The notes beneath the pieces were generated by a model. That model searched no databases, was not told the origin of the DNA, and saw only the letters and a program-made list of their open reading frames with translations. The translations under genes were made by a program, and so were the position numbers. A stretch of 64,000 nucleotides of DNA from Lingula anatina (lineage: Eukaryota > Brachiopoda > Lingulata > Lingulida > Lingulidae), in contig NW_019774748.1 in the NCBI RefSeq assembly GCF_001039355.2, positions 268,454 to 332,453 of the forward strand. Direction: 5' to 3'. Shown here in pieces: positions 45,252 through 55,218 of the stretch. The stretch's first letter is position 1. The number at the start of each line of letters is the position of its first letter.

Positions 45252-46722
45252 ATGCCAATATTTGACCCTTTTATTATGTTGTAAATGGAGGCAGTTTTAA
45301 CAAAGTTGTGTACACCTGTCATTCAATTTTTATTGTTAAAAATACTACCCATGTAACTGTTGGGATATTTATTTCATTTACTAGGGGGTAAGATATATGT
45401 AACTGTGTATGTATATATATATATACTAGTATATATCTTAGTGATGTGTAAATATGTAAAAAATGTACATACTGTATCTTCTATAACTTCATATGCTAGT
45501 ATAGCTGGAAGATGCCAAGGTGTGTAGAGTCTGATGGTTTCTCTAAACGGTTCAGAGCTAGTCACATTGATGTTTAGTGTCATATTCCACAGAAACAGGG
45601 TACTACATATATATATATGCACCTCCATATCAATTGCATTGAAATGTGTTTATCATTAATTGTATATAAGAATTAAGTAAGTCTCAGTAATGTCTTCAGC
45701 ATATTTAACACAATAATATCATCAGTTTTGAATATTTTTTAAATGTTTATTCCATCTCTTCCCACGAAGGGCTACCAAAACGATTGACTAAGGAAGTTTT
45801 AAGTGAGTTCATAGTAATAGTTTAGTTTGTAGATATTTTCAGAGTGCATCTGACAGTCTGTATGGAATTTAACGCAAAGGTGATTTTAACTCCTCCAGTT
45901 GGGGCTTTTACCAGTATTCCTTCCCACTTAGATCTCTATTTCCCAAGCTTGATCTCTTACCAAATGTTTTATTTTTTCCTTCTTTTTTTTTTCGACTGGA
46001 AGAACACAGATGTTAAAACATTGTGTTGATACCTTGACAATCTTTTAACAGTTTACACCATTTTAGCAGTACCTGTAAAACAGACACCTGCGATATTTGT
46101 CACCATGATTGTATCATGTTTTGCTATCACTCATTTTAATTTGGTCATAGTAGATTCATAGTTGAGACTAAGTTGAAGTTGCAGATCAAGCAAAGCTAAT
46201 CAGTTCCGACTTTGTGAAGTCTTCCTTGCCAACAGTTATTTATGTGGGAGAACTTTTTAAAATCTTAATGATAAGATATGTGTTACTGCTGTATATTATG
46301 AACTTCAAAAGAATTTTTCCTCCTAGGCGCAAAAAAAGCAATAAAATTGCTGTCATTATATTAAACTCTGTCAGCTCTTTTCTTCTTTTAACTGTCTCAA
46401 AATGGGTAAGTGCCAGTAGCTTCACAAGCTTATTTTGTTCGGGTAATTTTGACAAAAAAAGTTTGTGATTTAAATGCCCAAACCAAGTTGAATCATATTT
46501 ACAATTTGGAAAAAAAGCACCTTTAATTATGTGCAATAATAAATTCTAACCTTTACTGAGGTAAAGTGCAGTCACTTGAATCAATTCAAAACCTTTTGGA
46601 ATGTTGCCACTTGATCAGTTGAAAAAAATTGAAGTATCCAACTATTTAAAAGAAAATATCATGTTCAATATTTAAATTGATGACAATGGTGTAAGTGAAG
46701 TCAATCTTGTGAGTACCTGCCT

Positions 46723-46728
46723 AATAAA
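46723..46728 (+). terminator. RGS12: Candidate RGS12 poly(A) signal, distal
   Basis: AATAAA, the last plus-strand signal before the opposing C2orf42 signal about 55 bp away. A similar AATAAA lies at 46538. Confidence 0.4.
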
Positions 46729-46782
46729 TAGTTCTTAAGAGAAAGATAACTAAAACGGCTATTTGATGGGAACACAACTGTC

Positions 46783-46788
46783 TTTATT
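46783..46788 (-). terminator. Candidate C2orf42 poly(A) signal
   Basis: TTTATT on plus reads AATAAA on minus in the context CAAATAAAGACA. It gives a 3' UTR of about 0.9 kb. A nearer alternative is at 47553-47558. Confidence 0.45.
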
Positions 46789-47687
46789 TGAAGCAATTTA
46801 AACACCAGGGTGTGAATAATTACAAATTTCCCAATGTTCTTCTACATATTCAATTCCCGTTGCATGTCAATGCAAACAACTGCTCTCCTAACAACTGATG
46901 CAGATGATAAATACAAGACTTTGGTCAACTGGTATTTTAAAAATTAATGCTAAAAAGACAAGATAATATAAATGTCATTAAAACTGATGTATTTGAGTTG
47001 AATCATGACTTCAGGATGTACATCGACCCCTGTCATAACATTATATGAGGAACTCTGGGGTTCTCTGCAGTAATATGTCCAAAACTAGACTGTGTGAAGC
47101 CAGCATCACACACACAACTTGTATAACACAGATTAGTGCACTCAAAATAACGACAGATCTATCACTTTTAGCAGTTCATCCAAATACTGATAAAAATACC
47201 ATTTGTGCCCAAACGTATCTGGACAACTTACGGGCACAGTAAGAATAACACCATTCATTTCCAACGAAGAAAACTTGAATGAAACGGAACTGCAGAAATA
47301 TAATGCCATATTCACACCTTTAACATCTGAAATGGAAGGAAAAGAACAGCTAAATTGAAATATCCATCCTCCTTGTCTTAATTAGCAGATCCTTGCTCTT
47401 TTAGTGTTAAAATTCTGAGAACAGCTCTTTCCACCAGTAGCTAGACACATTGTGCCCATTGTTCCTTATACTTGCATCACTTTAACCACTATCTACGAAC
47501 CAAATTCCTTGTATGCAACACTCCATATACCAACACTTCACACCACCCAATTTTTATTGGAAGGGCCATATAGACTTCAGCCTTATACATTAGTTAAGTC
47601 CTAACTTCCTGGTTTTACAATACCATTCTTTATCCTGCTTGTGCCTGCTGTCTGAATATTCCTCATGCACAGAACAACACACTGATG

Positions 47688-47884
47688 TTACACCTGAATC
47701 TGCTGCAGTTCAATGACCTGGGAATGCTGCACTGGCACAGACTGTCTGTACTCAATTATTCCATTTCTCTGATGACCATATTCAAATTTGATTCTCAGTT
47801 CTCCTATCCTAGATTGAGGTAAGATATCTGGTATCCATTCTATTATAAATGGTGTCGGCTCCCTCTGCTCTTGAGCCATGTTAC
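47688..47884 (-). CDS. C2orf42: C2orf42 exon 9 (terminal)
   Basis: Acceptor CAATTTCAG, phase 1 in, stop TAG-side end at 47688. It encodes the conserved [17 protein letters not shown] and [10 protein letters not shown] words. Confidence 0.92.
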
Positions 47885-50800
47885 CTGAAATTGGATCATG
47901 TTCTGAACATTAAAAAGTAGGTAGTCTACAGCCATGTAATTTCTTTTGAGGTCGTCTTTTTTAATTTATGCAACTGTGGACAATATTTGTTAGCATATCA
48001 TATTTCAGACAGTTCCATTTCATGATTTTAAAGCTTAAGGCCAATTACATCTATTTGTACTAAAAAAATCATTTATCAAAAAAGTAACTCTGTTACATTT
48101 TCAATATTTTCACTTTGTTGTCTACCAGATATGTTGCAAATAATACAGCCAGCTACATACCAACTTTTAAGTAGGTTTTCAGTTCAAATGGCCTGATTGG
48201 AGTCTGGTTCTTGTTCTGCTTAAAAGGTTCATCAAGGTTTTCCACCTGAACCTTTGGAACCTCATACAAGTCATAAGTGCCATCTCGATTTTCAACAAAA
48301 TTCCTGGTAATTTCAAGGGACATCTGAAACATTTTATTCCATTTTAAAAACTTAACATGAAAAACTTCCAAATTATACATTATTTTTAAAGTGTAGCTAA
48401 TTAACTTAATACATAGTACAAAAAAAAATGTAACAAATTCTATTTAATAGCAAAACACAGTATTACAACCTAAACAAAATTTCATCGTATAAGTAACAGC
48501 AGTCCTCCATTCAGTATAACAAATATTTAAAAAAAAAATTTTTTTGGGGAGCACTAACACTAGCCAATTTAGCCAAATGCTAAAAATGACTTAAATTGGC
48601 TAAACAAAAAGGGCTTGACTTGATTTGTTTTAGTCAAGTGAAAACCATTTGGATAACAAATTGACAAAAAAGTGGCGATTTGGCTAAGCGAAAAATAATT
48701 GCTGGCGCTACCCCAGTTTCTGTTAAATCATCTTTCCTTTACCTCTGGTGTATCAAATATCTGCTTAACATGCAGAACATTGGTGATATGCCAGGTGTAC
48801 TTGGTGAATGTTCCAAGAGGAAGAGCATCTCTCCGGACAAAAGCAGTGGTACTGTTTGGCAGCCTCTTTTTCTTGTTTCCTGTTGCGATCCTCTGCTGGA
48901 GACAGTCAAAGAAACATTGGGGAGCATGGAAAACTAAAGGGTCTGGATTCCCTGCAACAAGTCATAGTAAAATCAATAAAAATATTGATAAATGTGCAGT
49001 GTTGATAATCAAATAATACAATAGTTTCCTTTGCGATCTTAAAAACTAATCTGCATGAAATACAATCAAAATATATGAGGGGCATCACCAAAAATTATGG
49101 AACCAAGTTTCCAATTTGAATTTCATACCATCAAACTGGTAGTGCATTGTCTGGTTTATTCTCTCTGTAACACTTGCCAGCCACTGATGAAAGCTTATAA
49201 ACACCTGGCTCTCCTCCACAGGTAGATTATTTAACACTGTAATAGAAGAAACTTTGGTATCACAAGTATTGAGAAATAACCTACACATCTTAACATATAC
49301 ATTTTTTGACCCCAACAATCTTATAAAGTTATTGTGAGTCTTTAAATTAACTAAACCATATCATCAGTAAAAGCCTTTCTGTTTCACTCAGGACTATTTA
49401 CAATATTTCTCCATACCTGTTTTCTTTGGTGTGACACTTGGTGTTTTCTGGCTGACAGCCTGTGGTTTTGCTGGGCTGGGCTTCTTTGGTGTTGTGGTAT
49501 TTACACTTTCTTGTAGGGTTAGCAGTGCACTACTGGCTTGAGCTATAAAAAGATAGCATCAATTTCAAACCTGTAAAGACTCTGTCATAACTGTTTTATT
49601 CTTACTTTCAATTAAAATTAGGAGCTGTTGGTTGTCTGAAAAAAAAAATACAATTTTACACACTGAAACTAAAACAATTCTTTGTGCTAGCATCATACTA
49701 AAGGAAGAGCAGTGTGTAAATAAAACTGCATATTGCTGAAATAATCATTGCCTAAATTTACCCAAGGTATCATCCTTCTTCTTCTTAGCTGTTGGTGGTC
49801 TCAGGAAGTCGTCTGTCTCTTCCTGTAGAACTACCTCTACCTGTGTGGGGTCCGTGACAGCAGGGTGGTCCTGTCCATCTGGAGGGTTGATCAGAGACAC
49901 CAGCTGGCGTTCCGCTGAAACATCTGAAAATTATGAGCATATTAACTCTAACATTTGTTCCCTTGATTTGCTGTCAAAGTTACATTATCAGCCTGTGCCA
50001 AATATTTATATCCTAATGGTCCTTTGGGCCACCAGGGTCCAAAACAGGAACAGTAGCCTGTTATTTAACAAATTCACAAATTAACTGGCCCATTTTCATT
50101 GTTAGCAGTACAGACTGCTTCATTCATAAAGCTTTATAAACACATTCTACTCCAAGACATTCATATCACTCTGTTATAACAACAACACAGCAATTGCATA
50201 AATCCAATTTCTTTTTATGTTGATCATGTGCTAAAATAATTTTTATACAAAGAGTATTGTTAACTGTAAAGAAACATGACTCTGCCTTACCTTCATTGGC
50301 CACTCTGTCCAGAGCTATGTAGTATGCAAACTCTTCTGCTAGTTTGTCATCACTGCCAAATGCAGTGATGCATGCATAGAAATGAACACATCTTTTCTGT
50401 GGGTCATGTTTAGAACTACCTTCCTTCTGAGCCTGCAGACACAATATTACATCAATTATACAGTTGCTTACACTTGTAGGTTTACATCTGAGATATAAAG
50501 TATATAAATTGTCAACAGATACTTATTGAAATTTTTATCACAAAATTATGTCTATGTTTTTCTTTTGCAGTTGACTCTGCTCATAGGGTTAACAAGTCCA
50601 TATCATGACTATGTACTTTTCTAAGATGTTAAACTTGTGGTAAATCATTTAAGCAGAAAATAATAATCTGATGACCTCTGGTAAATCATATAAGCAAAAA
50701 ATAATAATGATGTTAAAGTATATGTACCTTAAAAGCTTTACAGCTGCACTGAAATTTAAACTCTGGTTGAGGTCTATTACGATTTAATTTTGTCTCAAAG

Positions 50801-51432
50801 AAGGCAAAATGCAAAAATCCCAATGGATGCTTTTGATTGGGTTTGCATTTGACAACCATCACGTTTTTGGTAACTCTCTGTACTAATGGACCTGTAGTCT
50901 CTGTTGCCAGCAGCCAAATTGACTGTTTTGTTTCATTGGAAATGTTCAAAGAATTCAATATTGAATTCTTCAGGGAGAGAGGCTGGGCCTCCTCAGCGCA
51001 GCCTATAGCTGCCTGGATGTGGGGGCAAGTGTCCCCTGTAAGATTCAGCTGAGAGTTTTTGCTACAGTTTTCAACATAACACCTAGATGCTGATGCTATA
51101 ATTTCAGGGTCCACAGCCTCTGCTGGGTTGCCATCAATGTCCTGCACAAGAGGCAGCTGAACAAAGGCTCTATAGTCCGGACCCTTGTCTCGTAGACGCA
51201 CTGAAAACACCTGAACATTTGAACCAGTTATGATCTTCACAGCATCCACACTATGCTTTCCTTTCTTTTTCTGCACATCTCTGAAGATCACATCACAGGA
51301 CTTGTTTTTACAGCTGATGCCTCTGGTGCCATTAAATGTACCACACTTCGGACATTTGCGTATGCCACGCATAGTTGGCTTGCCAAGGTCCCCAAAAAGG
51401 GCCTTGACTTTCTCTGGATTACTGAATGACAT
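47688..51432 (-). CDS. C2orf42: C2orf42-like zinc-binding protein (9 coding exons, 613 aa)
   Basis: Coding exons in transcript order: 51432-50728, 50432-50291, 49923-49762, 49635-49606, 49542-49417, 49236-49129, 48951-48743, 48323-48161, 47884-47688. All junctions are GT-AG and the phases agree, giving 613 residues (603 without the 30-nt exon); human C2orf42 is 574. The N-terminus has a treble-clef-like zinc motif, C27-x2-C30-x10-C41-x4-C46, within [11 protein letters not shown] second signature, C229-x-C231-x18-C250-x-H252, fits a SWIM-type finger. The C-terminal third is strongly conserved ([51 protein letters not shown]). The start is [10 protein letters not shown], 18 nt inside an exon with acceptor TTTCAG, so a noncoding exon precedes it. 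Function is unknown in any animal; the zinc motifs suggest nucleic-acid or protein binding in the nucleus, which is inference. The identification rests on recalled similarity to the human protein along its length. Confidence 0.93.
48161..48323 (-). CDS. C2orf42: C2orf42 exon 8
   Basis: Acceptor GTTTCAG, donor GTTG|GTATGT, 163 nt. It encodes [17 protein letters not shown] and [12 protein letters not shown], conserved in the human protein. Confidence 0.93.
48545..48717. mobile_element. Short inverted-repeat element (MITE-like) in C2orf42 intron
   Basis: The left end GGGGAGCACTAACA and the right end read inverted, GGGGTAGCGCCAGCA, match at most positions. Inside, TAGCCAATTTA (48561-48571) pairs with TAAATTGGCTA (48592-48602), and TTGGCTAA words recur to the right end. 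No open frame. It occupies the intron between C2orf42 exons 7 and 8, close to exon 7's donor. Family not assigned. Confidence 0.5.
48743..48951 (-). CDS. C2orf42: C2orf42 exon 7
   Basis: Acceptor TTGTTGCAG, donor GAG|GTAAAG, 209 nt. It encodes [36 protein letters not shown] and [20 protein letters not shown], the best conserved block of the family. Confidence 0.95.
49129..49236 (-). CDS. C2orf42: C2orf42 exon 6
   Basis: Acceptor TCTATTACAG, donor GATG|GTATGA, 108 nt. It encodes [19 protein letters not shown] and QTMHYQFDG. Confidence 0.93.
49417..49542 (-). CDS. C2orf42: C2orf42 exon 5
   Basis: Acceptor TTTTTATAG, donor ACAG|GTATGG, 126 nt. It encodes a Ser/Thr/Pro/Lys linker with [10 protein letters not shown] and TPKKT words resembling AT-hook-like or proline-directed phosphosites; poorly conserved. 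Confidence 0.8.
49606..49635 (-). CDS. C2orf42: C2orf42 exon 4, 30-nt candidate cassette exon
   Basis: Flanked by a T-run ending TTTTCAG and by donor AAA|GTAAGA. It encodes NQQLLILIE-type residues. Both edges are phase 1, so inclusion or skipping keeps the frame. Its strong splice sites are the only support. Confidence 0.5.
49762..49923 (-). CDS. C2orf42: C2orf42 exon 3
   Basis: Acceptor ATTTTCAG, donor TTGG|GTAAAT, 162 nt. It encodes an acidic linker ending in a lysine cluster (TAKKKKDDT), a possible nuclear localisation signal. Confidence 0.82.
50291..50432 (-). CDS. C2orf42: C2orf42 exon 2
   Basis: Acceptor GTCTGCAG, donor GAAG|GTAAGG, 142 nt. It encodes [23 protein letters not shown], conserved with human, and supplies the C-x-H half of the SWIM-like zinc motif. 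Confidence 0.93.
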
Positions 51433-51450
51433 TTTTGGCCTTTTAGTGTG
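50728..51450 (-). CDS. C2orf42: C2orf42 exon 1 of the coding region
   Basis: Acceptor TTTGTTTCAG, then 18 nt of 5' UTR, then ATG 51432-51430; donor AAG|GTACAT. It codes 235 residues with the treble-clef-like zinc motif, [16 protein letters not shown] and [12 protein letters not shown]. Confidence 0.95.
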
Positions 51451-51907
51451 CTGAAACAAATAATAGGACTGTTAATTCAAAATAAAAACATCTACTCACA
51501 CTACAGATCAATGTCTTATGCTAAAGAGTAATAATTAAATTAAACATTCATCCAAACAAAACATGGATCCAGTAAATATCACACAGTCATCTAAGTAATT
51601 CACAAGTGCATAACTTTCACGGACATTAATATTTTTCTCATTATATTTTTAATGCACTTAATGTTTTAGGTGAGTGAGAATTGATCTTGTATCTTGGTCT
51701 AAAACTGTCAAGTATGACTAACGCATAAATTGATGGCAATGTAAATAAACTATCATTTTTCAAAAAAAATTAAGTAATGTTGGAAAAATCTGCAAATCTA
51801 CATTGACAAGCAAGTGCACTTGCTCATAGTGTACTTGCTAACAGTCAATAGTCAGTACCACTACCAGACGACAAAAAACGCGGAATTCAAAATGGCGAAA
51901 TAGTTAC

Positions 51908-52160
51908 CAGTATATAGCCTGTGCGGAGCACCAAATCTTATATATTTGTGCTTGTAACGATGCTTGCCCTTTTTAACTCTTCCAGTAAAAATGCTTCATG
52001 TTATTTGTATTAACACGACATACGAAATGGGCATAATACCGCAAAACTTTTTCCTCCTTCGCCATCTTGTCTTTTTCACACGAACAACGGAAATAAGCTG
52101 TCATGTGATTGGATCATTTGCATCATGTGATATACTGAGCCAACCCATTGGTCAATTTAT
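51908..52160 (-). promoter_or_regulatory. Probable C2orf42 promoter and noncoding first exon
   Basis: On the minus strand, AAGATGGCG (52068-52060) matches the YY1 site typical of housekeeping promoters just downstream of the start. Upstream lie an ETS-like core (near 52090) and two CCAAT boxes (52112-52107 and 52151-52147). A donor-like ACTG|GTAACT at 51908 could end the noncoding exon that splices to 51450. This gives a transcription start near 52070-52090. Confidence 0.55.
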
Positions 52161-53298
52161 AACTATCATAAACCCAAAGCCAGATGTTATAGTGACGATA
52201 TATTTTTTTCAATCACTTGCTGTAAATAAATGAAGGACCACATTCGACAGATTGTTTTTAAAATATTTACTACCTTCGGATGCATTATTTTTGTATCAAT
52301 TTACAATGAGTTTCGCAAAGAATAATAATAATAAATAGTTTTAAGTCTATGTTGTTTATTTATTTATTCATTTATTTATAGATTTATTTATTTATTTATT
52401 TATTTATTTATTTGTTTATTTATTTATTTATTTTTCTTTTTATTTATTTATGTACTTATTATCTGTTTATTCTTTTATTTTCCCATTCATTTAATTGTTT
52501 GGTTGCCGGCGGCGGAAAGTATCCCAACTTAAATAATTTTTACATATTTTTCATGTAATCTATCTTAATTATATTTATTAATTATCATAGTTACAAATGT
52601 TAGGATGCTTCACCGTATATTAGCACTTCATCATAAATGCCCTGATTTTACTGACAGATCTACTTCATAGGATACAAGATACAATGCAACTTCATTCCCA
52701 AATAAGATACATGTATTGTCTGTATCTTCGTAGAATAATGGTAAGAATTAAAAGTTCTTATTGTAAGCCCTAAATTCTGAAAGATAATGTACGTGTTACT
52801 ATCATATGTTTTGATATCAATGTTGCATGAAGTGGTTAATATCGCAAATTCGCCTGAGGATCCTTATTTTTTAACCAATGAAGCCGCCTTCATGCATGCA
52901 GTAATCCTTATCCCATGAAGGGTAATAGTATGAAATGCATCTTAACACAGCCATTTAGGGGAACTAATTAAGTGACGGTAGGGCCAGGGGGATTCCTTTT
53001 ACCCCTCTTCCTAACTTCCGTGCCTATGTCACAGCTAAAAAAAGATTACGACTGCTAGTCTGACTAGTATATACCCTGTAGACCTTCATTGTACATGTAG
53101 CTTCTACTAGTGCACATGTACATGTAACTACAGTACAGCTAGGTACGGTATAGCACATGTATGGACCTTCTCACTAATAAAGTTTTTGCTGTCGGATCAA
53201 TAAACATTCGTAGAGAAGAAAATTCAGAGTACCGGTATATTTGTATTATATTTGGTGGTTATGGCTTGATATCTATCCATCACCATTTTCTCACACAG
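52161..53298. other. Intergenic region, C2orf42 to SLC2A (head-to-head)
   Basis: AT-rich, with a long TTTA/TTTATTTA array at 52347-52480. TACATGTA-type words cluster near 53090-53130. It should include the promoter and a noncoding exon of the transporter gene; I cannot place them. Confidence 0.6.
52347..52480. repeat. (TTTA)n imperfect array
   Basis: About 130 bp of TTTA units with scattered substitutions (TTCA, TAGA, TTTG). Confidence 0.92.
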
Positions 53299-53383
53299 GG
53301 ATCTTTGCCTCGCCGTTTCGATATAGGCAAAACGAAATCCCCCATTGGGCTAGGTATTAACTTTCCGCTTCCTGTAAACATGG
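53282..53383 (+). promoter_or_regulatory. 5' UTR splice acceptor and start of the transporter gene
   Basis: CACCATTTTCTCACACAG|G is a textbook acceptor 81 bp before the ATG in good context. It favours 53380 over the upstream ATG at 53161. Confidence 0.65.
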
Positions 53384-54816
53384 AAGGCGGAAGCGACATC
53401 CTTGTTCGCAATAGACATAGACACGATGCAGCCTCTAAACTCCAGATAATTGCAGTGCTCGTAGCATGCTTAGGACCCATGTCTTTTGGCTTCGTTCTAG
53501 GGTACACCTCTCCTACACATAAGCAAATGAAAGACGAGAAAATCCTCACAGACAACGAAGCGTCATGGTTCAGTGCCCTCGTAGCAATAGGGGCAATCGT
53601 AGGAGGGCCGGTTGCTGGCCAGATGGTCGGCTGGTGTGGACGTAAACTGACCATCATGCTTGGAGCTATACCTTTCGTAGTTGGCTGGATGCTTATTGCC
53701 TATCAGAAAGGACTATGGATGTTACTTGTTGGACGTTTCCTGACTGGTTTCGCCACTGGCTGGACATCTCTGTGTGTTCCCCTCTACATAGCTGAGGTCG
53801 CATCTAAACATCTCCGTGGTACCCTCGGCGCTTTTAACCAGTTGTCTGTGACTATCGGCATCCTTCTTGCTTATGGACTTGGGATCCCTCTTTCCTGGTC
53901 CTGGTTGGCAGTATCCGGGGCAGTGATTCCCACCTTAATGGCTGTCCTGATGGTTGTGATGCCAGATTCACCAAGATGGTTGCTAAGGCAGAAACGAATG
54001 ATTGACTCACGCACGAGCCTGAAGAGACTAAGAGTAAAGTCAAGTGATGCTGATGAAGAGTATGATGAAATGTTACAGCACATGACAGATGATGATCAGC
54101 CATTTTCGCTTGGCCAATTCCGACAGCCAGACCTTTACCACCCCTTGTTGATCAGTGTGGGTCTCATGGTGTTCCAGCAGTTCAGTGGCGTCAATGCCAT
54201 CATGTTCTATGATGCTCCTATCCTTGAAAAGGCAGGTTTTTGTGAACCAAAGACTGCAGCAGTTATTGTGGGTGCAGTGCAAGTGGTGGTGACATTCCTG
54301 GGGAGTCTGCTCATGGAGAAAGCCGGAAGGAGAGTCCTGCTAATTCTGGCAGGGATATTGATGACATTGAGCAGTGGGGTGTTTGGTTTATACTTTTTTC
54401 TCACCAAGCATTTAGGTATTGATATTACTGGCTGGCTGTCTGTGGTATGTTTGGTTGTATTCGTCTCTGCATTTGGGATAGGCTGGGGTCCCATTCCATG
54501 GATTATAATGTCAGAGGTGTTCCCAGCCAGGGCCACAGGCACTGCCAGCGGGATATCTATCTTTACTAACTGGCTGGGAGTCTTTCTAGTGACTTTCTTC
54601 TATACTACACTGGACCATTCACTGACTAGCTATGGGGCCTGGTGGCTGTTTACAGGGCTGAACCTCCTCGGTGTGGTGTTTGTTTTTATCTTTGTTCCCG
54701 AGACTAGAGGTCACACACTAGAGCAGATCCACACCTCTTTCCGGTCAACAGCTGGGAGGTCGAGTGACCAAACAGATGAAGAAGAGGCTCTCATTAATCA
54801 TGCTAATATATCTTGA
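53380..54816 (+). CDS. Facilitative sugar transporter, class III GLUT (SLC2A6/8-like), 478 aa
   Basis: A single open exon encodes a full major-facilitator sugar transporter. Key motifs: GRK 87-89 after TM2, PDSPRWL 195-201 after TM6, QQFSGVNAIMFY 266-277 in TM7 (sugar site), GRR 316-318, GWGPIPW 368-374 in TM10, PETRG 440-444 after TM12. Twelve hydrophobic segments are visible. GWGPIPW, the short first loop and the length match class III GLUTs; human GLUT8 is 477 residues. Related arthropod genes are called trehalose transporters, so the substrate is uncertain. The tail has an acidic dileucine-type signal, EEEALI 467-472, suggesting an endosomal or lysosomal site. The start is ATG 53380 (AACATGG). 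An in-frame ATG at 53161 would add 73 nonconserved residues, but a strong acceptor (TTCTCACACAG at 53298) between them implies a spliced 5' UTR. The coding region has no introns, unusual for this family and possibly a retrocopy. Confidence 0.9.
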   Translation: MEGGSDILVRNRHRHDAASKLQIIAVLVACLGPMSFGFVLGYTSPTHKQMKDEKILTDNEASWFSALVAIGAIVGGPVAGQMVGWCGRKLTIMLGAIPFVVGWMLIAYQKGLWMLLVGRFLTGFATGWTSLCVPLYIAEVASKHLRGTLGAFNQLSVTIGILLAYGLGIPLSWSWLAVSGAVIPTLMAVLMVVMPDSPRWLLRQKRMIDSRTSLKRLRVKSSDADEEYDEMLQHMTDDDQPFSLGQFRQPDLYHPLLISVGLMVFQQFSGVNAIMFYDAPILEKAGFCEPKTAAVIVGAVQVVVTFLGSLLMEKAGRRVLLILAGILMTLSSGVFGLYFFLTKHLGIDITGWLSVVCLVVFVSAFGIGWGPIPWIIMSEVFPARATGTASGISIFTNWLGVFLVTFFYTTLDHSLTSYGAWWLFTGLNLLGVVFVFIFVPETRGHTLEQIHTSFRSTAGRSSDQTDEEEALINHANIS

Positions 54817-55001
54817 ATTTATTATGAAAATGTCCCAGAAATTGGCAGCTCAATATCAGTTTGTTTTCACGAAATGTGTAAAATATTTAAATAGTGGTAC
54901 CTTCAGATATGTCCTAAGACCGATTGTTCTTTTTAACGGAATAACATGTCCACTACTAGTAATTAAGGAGATTCTTAACAGAGTAGGATTTGTTGCTCAT
55001 G

Positions 55002-55049
55002 CTTTAAACTAAGATCTAATATACCGTTTATTAGATCTTAGCTTTAAAG
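55002..55049 (+). repeat. 20-bp hairpin in the transporter 3' UTR
   Basis: CTTTAAACTAAGATCTAATA (55002-55021) pairs with 55029-55049 with a single bulged base; the 7-nt loop is TACCGTT. It lies about 190 bp after the stop codon and before the AATAAA at 55213, so it would be in the mature 3' UTR. Confidence 0.75.
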
Positions 55050-55212
55050 AAATAGTTGTAGATTTAGAATCATATTTTCCAGGATGATTGTTTGTTTTAA
55101 ATTAGATGAAATTGATAAAGTTGAACAACTTTCTTTGAGATACTCTTTTTTTTTTTGCAGTAAACTAAATTAATATATATATATATATAATTAAAGTTTA
55201 TGTACAGCATTT

Positions 55213-55218
55213 AATAAA
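55213..55218 (+). terminator. Candidate transporter poly(A) signal
   Basis: AATAAA about 400 nt after the stop codon. Confidence 0.5.

Larger units (their letters stand above)
45005..46735 (+). other. RGS12: RGS12 3' untranslated region (probable)
   Basis: AT-rich sequence with no conserved frame and several AATAAA signals on the plus strand (45246, 46538, 46723). Alternative polyadenylation is likely. It ends just before the opposing C2orf42 3' end. Confidence 0.55.

Noticed and set aside
53161-53379. N-terminal extension of the transporter from the upstream in-frame ATG.
   Set aside because: The 73 extra residues resemble no GLUT, and a strong splice acceptor lies between the two ATGs.
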